Origin: Halovenus halobia
GTDB taxonomy: Archaea; Halobacteriota; Halobacteria; Halobacteriales; Haloarculaceae
Direction: 5' to 3'
Assembly: GCF_051414135.1 (NCBI RefSeq)
Contig: NZ_JBLKOA010000002.1
Span: forward strand, 1-64,000
DNA length: 64,000 nucleotides
The position numbers and the translations under genes were made by a program. The notes under the pieces are model-generated. The model was not told the DNA's origin. It made no database searches and saw nothing but the letters and a program-made list of their open reading frames with translations. Positions 60,701-64,000 of this stretch are shown piece by piece. The number at the start of each line of letters is the position of its first letter. Within the stretch, counting starts at the first letter, position 1.

Positions 60701-60922
60701 CTACATTTTGTCGGCGATTTTCTCGACGGCGATCACGAATCGATAGAGCAGGTAGACGACGAACAGTGACAGGGCAACACTCGCTATTCCACCCCACCAC
60801 ACGAACGGGAGCAGGAGGCTCCCTTGGAGCAAAATTCCGTAGAGGAAGGTGAGAAAGACGAGGGCGGCCAGTCCCACTGCGGCCCACGTCGGCACCTCGA
60901 ATTCGGGTTCGGATGTTGCCAT
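60701..60922 (-). CDS. small membrane protein
   Basis: 73 residues with two hydrophobic helices (about 10-32 and 38-60) after an acidic start, ending with a charged tail KIADKM. The ATG at 60922 is preferred to one nine codons upstream. It lies 63 bp downstream of nusA on the same strand and could be cotranscribed. No family is known to me. Confidence 0.72.
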   Translation of the reverse strand: MATSEPEFEVPTWAAVGLAALVFLTFLYGILLQGSLLLPFVWWGGIASVALSLFVVYLLYRFVIAVEKIADKM

Positions 60923-60985
60923 ATTTCGACGTAGCAACGGAAATCTCATAAAATCACGTGTCGACTCAAACAGCCGTTTGAGCCC

Positions 60986-61411
60986 TCAGGTCAACTCGAT
61001 ATCGTCGATATCGTGGTGGCGGGCGGCAAGTCGACGGGCGGCGTCGATATTACGCCCGTCTGCGCCGATTGCAGCACCACGGTCTTCCTCCGCGACTTCG
61101 ACGTAGGCCAGTCGGTCGTCGTTTTCGCTGATGGTGACGTTGTAGACGGCAGCGGGCGCGAGCGTGTTGGCCACGAAATCCTCTGCCGTCGGTGCGTCTT
61201 CGACGAGTTTGATCGGTTTTCCGATCTGTTCTTCGACGCCGGAGACGTGTTCGCCGCCAGCACCGATTGCCTTGCCCATCTCCCCCGTTTTGATGAGGAA
61301 GATGACGCGGTCGAACTCTTCGTCGACGAGACAGTCTTTGACCGTGGCCTCGGTTTCAGTCTCGAAGAGGCCGGCCAGTTGGCGCGCTTCGTCCGAGAGG
61401 GTAATTGCCAT
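60986..61411 (-). CDS. nusA: transcription factor NusA (archaeal, two KH domains)
   Basis: 141 residues. Two KH domains (FLIKTGEMGKAIGAGGEHV and GAAIGADGRNIDAARRLA) with GxxG loops. Archaeal NusA lacks the N-terminal and S1 domains and is thought to bind RNA in transcription elongation and termination. It lies directly after rpoA2, as in other haloarchaea. Confidence 0.96.
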   Translation of the reverse strand: MAITLSDEARQLAGLFETETEATVKDCLVDEEFDRVIFLIKTGEMGKAIGAGGEHVSGVEEQIGKPIKLVEDAPTAEDFVANTLAPAAVYNVTISENDDRLAYVEVAEEDRGAAIGADGRNIDAARRLAARHHDIDDIELT

Positions 61412-61412
61412 C

Positions 61413-62609
61413 TCAATCAGCCTGTTCGCCGCCGCTTGTCATCCGCAGGTTCACGTCGCCAGTGCCGAGTTTGATCGGCTTGCCGACGATGACGTTCTCG
61501 GTCACGCCGTCGAGTTCGTCGATTTCGCCGTGAATCGCCGCGTCGAGCAGGTGACTGACCGTCACCTCGAATGCTGCACGTGCGAGCACGGAGTCTTTCG
61601 ACCCGGAGATACCGTGACGGCCGATGGACTCGATTGTCCCCTCGTTGGTCATGATATCTGAGACCAGCATGAGGTGACGGATGTTCACGTCGTCAAGCCC
61701 CTGCTCTTCGAGGGTGTTCATCGTCTCCTCGATGATTGCCTCACGGGCTGCTTCGACGCCGAGATTCCGGTAGATTTCGTGGATGTTGTTACAGGTCGTC
61801 CGCGAGGCGTCGACACCTTCGATGTCGAGCACGTCACCGAACGCCGAGCCCTCGGTGTAGAGGATGAACTCCTCGCCCTGGTCAGTCTCTTCCTTTCGGA
61901 TAACGACCCGGCTAATCTCTTCGATTCCTTTGAAGACGATTTCGCGCAGTTCCTCGACGAGCTGGAGCAGGTCACGGTAGGAGGGCTGTTCGGGACCGAA
62001 CTCGACGACGAGTCCGCGCTGCTGGGTCTCGACACCGAGTTTGGACTCGATTGTCGCCGCAATCTCTTCGGCGACGACAACAGGGTCCTCGACGGTCGGC
62101 CAGCGCTCGCGGAGGGTGTCCTCGTTGAGCGCAACCTGAACGAGCATGTCCGCGACGTTCGTCGAAACGTCGCCGAGCTGGAGGATTTTCGTTGCCTCAA
62201 TCTTCCAGACCACTTCGTGGGCGCGCTCGCGATTTTCGGCGAACTCGTCTTCGAGGTGAACCGTCATCATCGGCGTGTCCGGTTCTTTCCGGGCGTCGAC
62301 GAGTTCGATCAGTCGTGGCAGTCCCTGTGTCACGTCAATCTCGGCGACGCCGGCGTAGTGGAACGTGTTCATCGTCATCTGCGTTCCGGGTTCACCGATG
62401 GACTGGGCCGATACTGTGCCGACAGGGTCGAGTGGGTCGACACGGGTGTTGTAGTACTCCGCGACGGTTCCCTGAATGATCTCATCAGCCTGTTCGGTCG
62501 TCACGTCACGGTCTTCGAGGGTCTCGTAGACCTCGTTTTTGAGTCGTCGTGGGAGGTCAGCGTCCTCGACGAGCGCTTCGATGTCGTTGGATACGTCGTA
62601 ATCTGTCAT
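61413..62609 (-). CDS. rpoA2: DNA-directed RNA polymerase subunit A''
   Basis: 398 residues, the C-terminal third of the archaeal largest subunit. SIGEPGTQMTMNTFHYAG is the bridge-helix and trigger-loop region, and RHGISGSKDSVLARAAFEVTVSHLL the C-terminal block. It joins A' (next gene) as a split subunit. It is 12 bp after rpoA1 and 1 bp before nusA. Confidence 0.98.
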   Translation of the reverse strand: MTDYDVSNDIEALVEDADLPRRLKNEVYETLEDRDVTTEQADEIIQGTVAEYYNTRVDPLDPVGTVSAQSIGEPGTQMTMNTFHYAGVAEIDVTQGLPRLIELVDARKEPDTPMMTVHLEDEFAENRERAHEVVWKIEATKILQLGDVSTNVADMLVQVALNEDTLRERWPTVEDPVVVAEEIAATIESKLGVETQQRGLVVEFGPEQPSYRDLLQLVEELREIVFKGIEEISRVVIRKEETDQGEEFILYTEGSAFGDVLDIEGVDASRTTCNNIHEIYRNLGVEAAREAIIEETMNTLEEQGLDDVNIRHLMLVSDIMTNEGTIESIGRHGISGSKDSVLARAAFEVTVSHLLDAAIHGEIDELDGVTENVIVGKPIKLGTGDVNLRMTSGGEQAD

Positions 62610-62621
62610 GATATCACCTGG

Positions 62622-64000
62622 TCAGTCGTCACTCTGTGCGAGCCACCAGTCGTCGGCGTGTTCGGAGAGGTTCGTCGGCTCGCGAGTCTCTCCGAGGAAT
62701 TTCTCTTTCTCGCCCTCCCCAAACTCGCTTTCCAGCACCTGGTCGGCGATGTTTTCGACATCGACCCCAGCGTCTTCCTTGGAGCTGGAGACTTCAACCG
62801 GCGAGGTGCCGTCCTCACCGAACTCGAACTGGACGACCGTATCCGAGGTATCTCGGACGGTGCCGTCGTACTGCGTTTCGAGTTCTGAGAGAGCGTTGAT
62901 GAGTCGGCGCTGGAGGTAGCCAGATTTCGAGGTTCGGACTGCGGTATCGACCAGTCCTTCCCGGCCACCCATCGCGTGGAAGAAAAACTCCTTGGGATTG
63001 AGTCCCTCACGGTAGGAGTGCTCCACGAAACCGTGGGCGTCTGCCGAGAGGTCGTTCTCCTCGAAGTGGCTCAGGGTTCTGTTCTCGTAGCCACGGTTGA
63101 TCCGCTCGCCACGGACTGCCTGCTGGCCAACACAGCCAGCCATCTGCGTCAGGTTCAGCATCGACCCACGCGCACCGGATTCGGCCATCACGACCGCCGG
63201 GTTGTCGTCGTCGAAGCTGTCTTCGGCGATGTCACCTGCGGAGTCCCGCGCCTGCCCGAGCGTCTGCATGATTTTCATCTCGAGCGTCTCGTCGATTGTT
63301 CGGCCCGGCAGAGATTCGAGTTCGCCCCGCTCGTAGGTGTCGATGAGTTCCTCGACGCGCTCGTTGGCTTCCTCGATTGCCTCGTCCACTTGTGCCTGTG
63401 CGGCCGGCGGAATCGATTCGTCGTCGATACTGATCGAGAACCCGAAGTGCATGATGGTTCGGACAGCCACCGAGGAGACTTCGTTAATGAAGATCCGACC
63501 GCGGGTTCGTGAGTACTGCTTGGCGATGGTGTCGACGACTTCGCCGCCGAAGGCACCCACTGCGTCCTCGTCGATTGTCCCCTCGACGAGTTCGCCGTTC
63601 TCGATGAGAACGTTGTCGCCTGCCGAGGACGTGAACTCGAGGTTGAGGTCGTCAGGCAGCAGTTCGGAGAAGACCGTCCGACCGGTCCAGTACTCCGATC
63701 CATCTTCGACGCCGTCAGGCTCGGGCAGTTCGTCGATTTGGGTTGCCCGGAGCAGGTCGAGTGCCTGCGTCTCGTTGAAGTGTGGATTCTCGTTGGTCAG
63801 CAGGTACGTCGCGGTGACGTGGTCCTGAATTGCGCCGAGGATGTTCTCCCCGAAGCGAGGGCTGAGCATCTGCTCCTGGACGCGCATCAGGACGCGGGCT
63901 TCGGCCCGTGCCTCCTCGTTTTGCAGCGCGTGCATGTTCATCTCGTCGCCGTCGAAGTCTGCGTTGTACGGCGGGCAGACGACGGTGTTGAGACGGAACG
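62622..64000 (-). CDS. rpoA1: DNA-directed RNA polymerase subunit A', 3' part (runs off the window)
   Basis: The gene enters from beyond base 64000; about 459 codons are in the window. The catalytic NADFDGD motif that holds Mg2+ is encoded at about 63940-63960. The rest includes the funnel and clamp-adjacent region (for instance GQQAVRGERINRGYENRTL), which is typical of the A' subunit. The C-terminus is complete at 62622. Confidence 0.97.
   Translation of the reverse strand, partial: FRLNTVVCPPYNADFDGDEMNMHALQNEEARAEARVLMRVQEQMLSPRFGENILGAIQDHVTATYLLTNENPHFNETQALDLLRATQIDELPEPDGVEDGSEYWTGRTVFSELLPDDLNLEFTSSAGDNVLIENGELVEGTIDEDAVGAFGGEVVDTIAKQYSRTRGRIFINEVSSVAVRTIMHFGFSISIDDESIPPAAQAQVDEAIEEANERVEELIDTYERGELESLPGRTIDETLEMKIMQTLGQARDSAGDIAEDSFDDDNPAVVMAESGARGSMLNLTQMAGCVGQQAVRGERINRGYENRTLSHFEENDLSADAHGFVEHSYREGLNPKEFFFHAMGGREGLVDTAVRTSKSGYLQRRLINALSELETQYDGTVRDTSDTVVQFEFGEDGTSPVEVSSSKEDAGVDVENIADQVLESEFGEGEKEKFLGETREPTNLSEHADDWWLAQSDD

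Noticed and set aside
61674..62888. 404-codon plus-strand frame opposite rpoA2 and rpoA1
   Set aside because: Shadow of RNA polymerase genes.

Overview
The window comes from a haloarchaeon (class Halobacteria). The base composition is GC-rich, and nearly every protein is strongly acidic. Most starts sit about 25-32 bp downstream of a TATA-like box with no Shine-Dalgarno sequence, the leaderless pattern of haloarchaea. Lineage markers include split RNA polymerase subunits A' and A'', archaeal NusA, a HalX response regulator, a Bat-like regulator, a PGF-CTERM surface protein, archaeosine synthase, and trp genes in the order D-F-E-G. Genus and species cannot be fixed from the sequence alone.

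Layout. 1-750: a low-GC orphan reading frame, stacked palindromes and tRNA-Gly(GCC), which looks like an island edge. 0.8-10.9 kb: aldehyde dehydrogenase, a Tat lipoprotein beta-propeller, a glutamate-cysteine ligase-like protein, a sugar nucleotidyltransferase, then a sensory cluster (HalX regulator, Bat-like regulator, histidine kinase, winged-helix protein) and an AI-2E family permease. 11-20.3 kb: alpha-methylacyl-CoA racemase-like enzyme, Taw2, a pseudo-receiver/GAF protein with a RecA-like partner, MfnA, a D-2-hydroxyacid dehydrogenase and a large FAD/Fe-S dehydrogenase. 20.5-24.3 kb: trpDFEG. 25-28 kb: a NUP-family nucleoside protein and queD-queE-queC (preQ0 synthesis), with a small zinc ribbon. 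28-36 kb: a PGF-CTERM protein, an HFX_2341-type (CARF-like plus winged-helix) regulator, a valine-rich leader peptide, valS, a nucleoside phosphorylase, acylphosphatase and an Ogg-type glycosylase. 36-46 kb: NicO/RcnA-like transporter with divergent NikR, CheC, PHP phosphoesterase plus asparagine-synthase-like protein, PadR, SRP54, UPF0200 and an ABC transporter. 46-52 kb: methyltransferase, archaeosine synthase ArcS, the biotin transporter bioY-bioM-bioN, rpsG and rpsL. 52-61 kb: an accessory block (DoxX, 5'-truncated kinase, broken IS1341-type element, thiolase, thiamine-diphosphate enzyme, LUD protein, CoA-transferase). 61-64 kb: nusA, rpoA2 and partial rpoA1.

How the genes connect. QueD, QueE and QueC make preQ0, the precursor that ArcS finally turns into archaeosine in tRNA; Taw2 adds wyosine-type modification to tRNA-Phe. 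BioY, BioM and BioN form one biotin importer. NikR probably controls the divergent NicO/RcnA-like transporter. The usual haloarchaeal order rpoA1-rpoA2-nusA-rpsL-rpsG is split here by about 8.9 kb of accessory genes containing a degenerate transposon.

The most notable observations are two. First, a 16-residue peptide upstream of valS has six valines covering all four valine codons, and it is enclosed by a 9-bp long-range stem; this looks like a translation-coupled (attenuator-like) control element next to a CARF-like regulator. Second, a roughly 53-bp twin-hairpin insertion breaks tnpB, and its removal restores an exact 426-residue frame; a similar twin hairpin interrupts the right end of the same IS. 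Both are inferences from sequence and need comparative or experimental tests.
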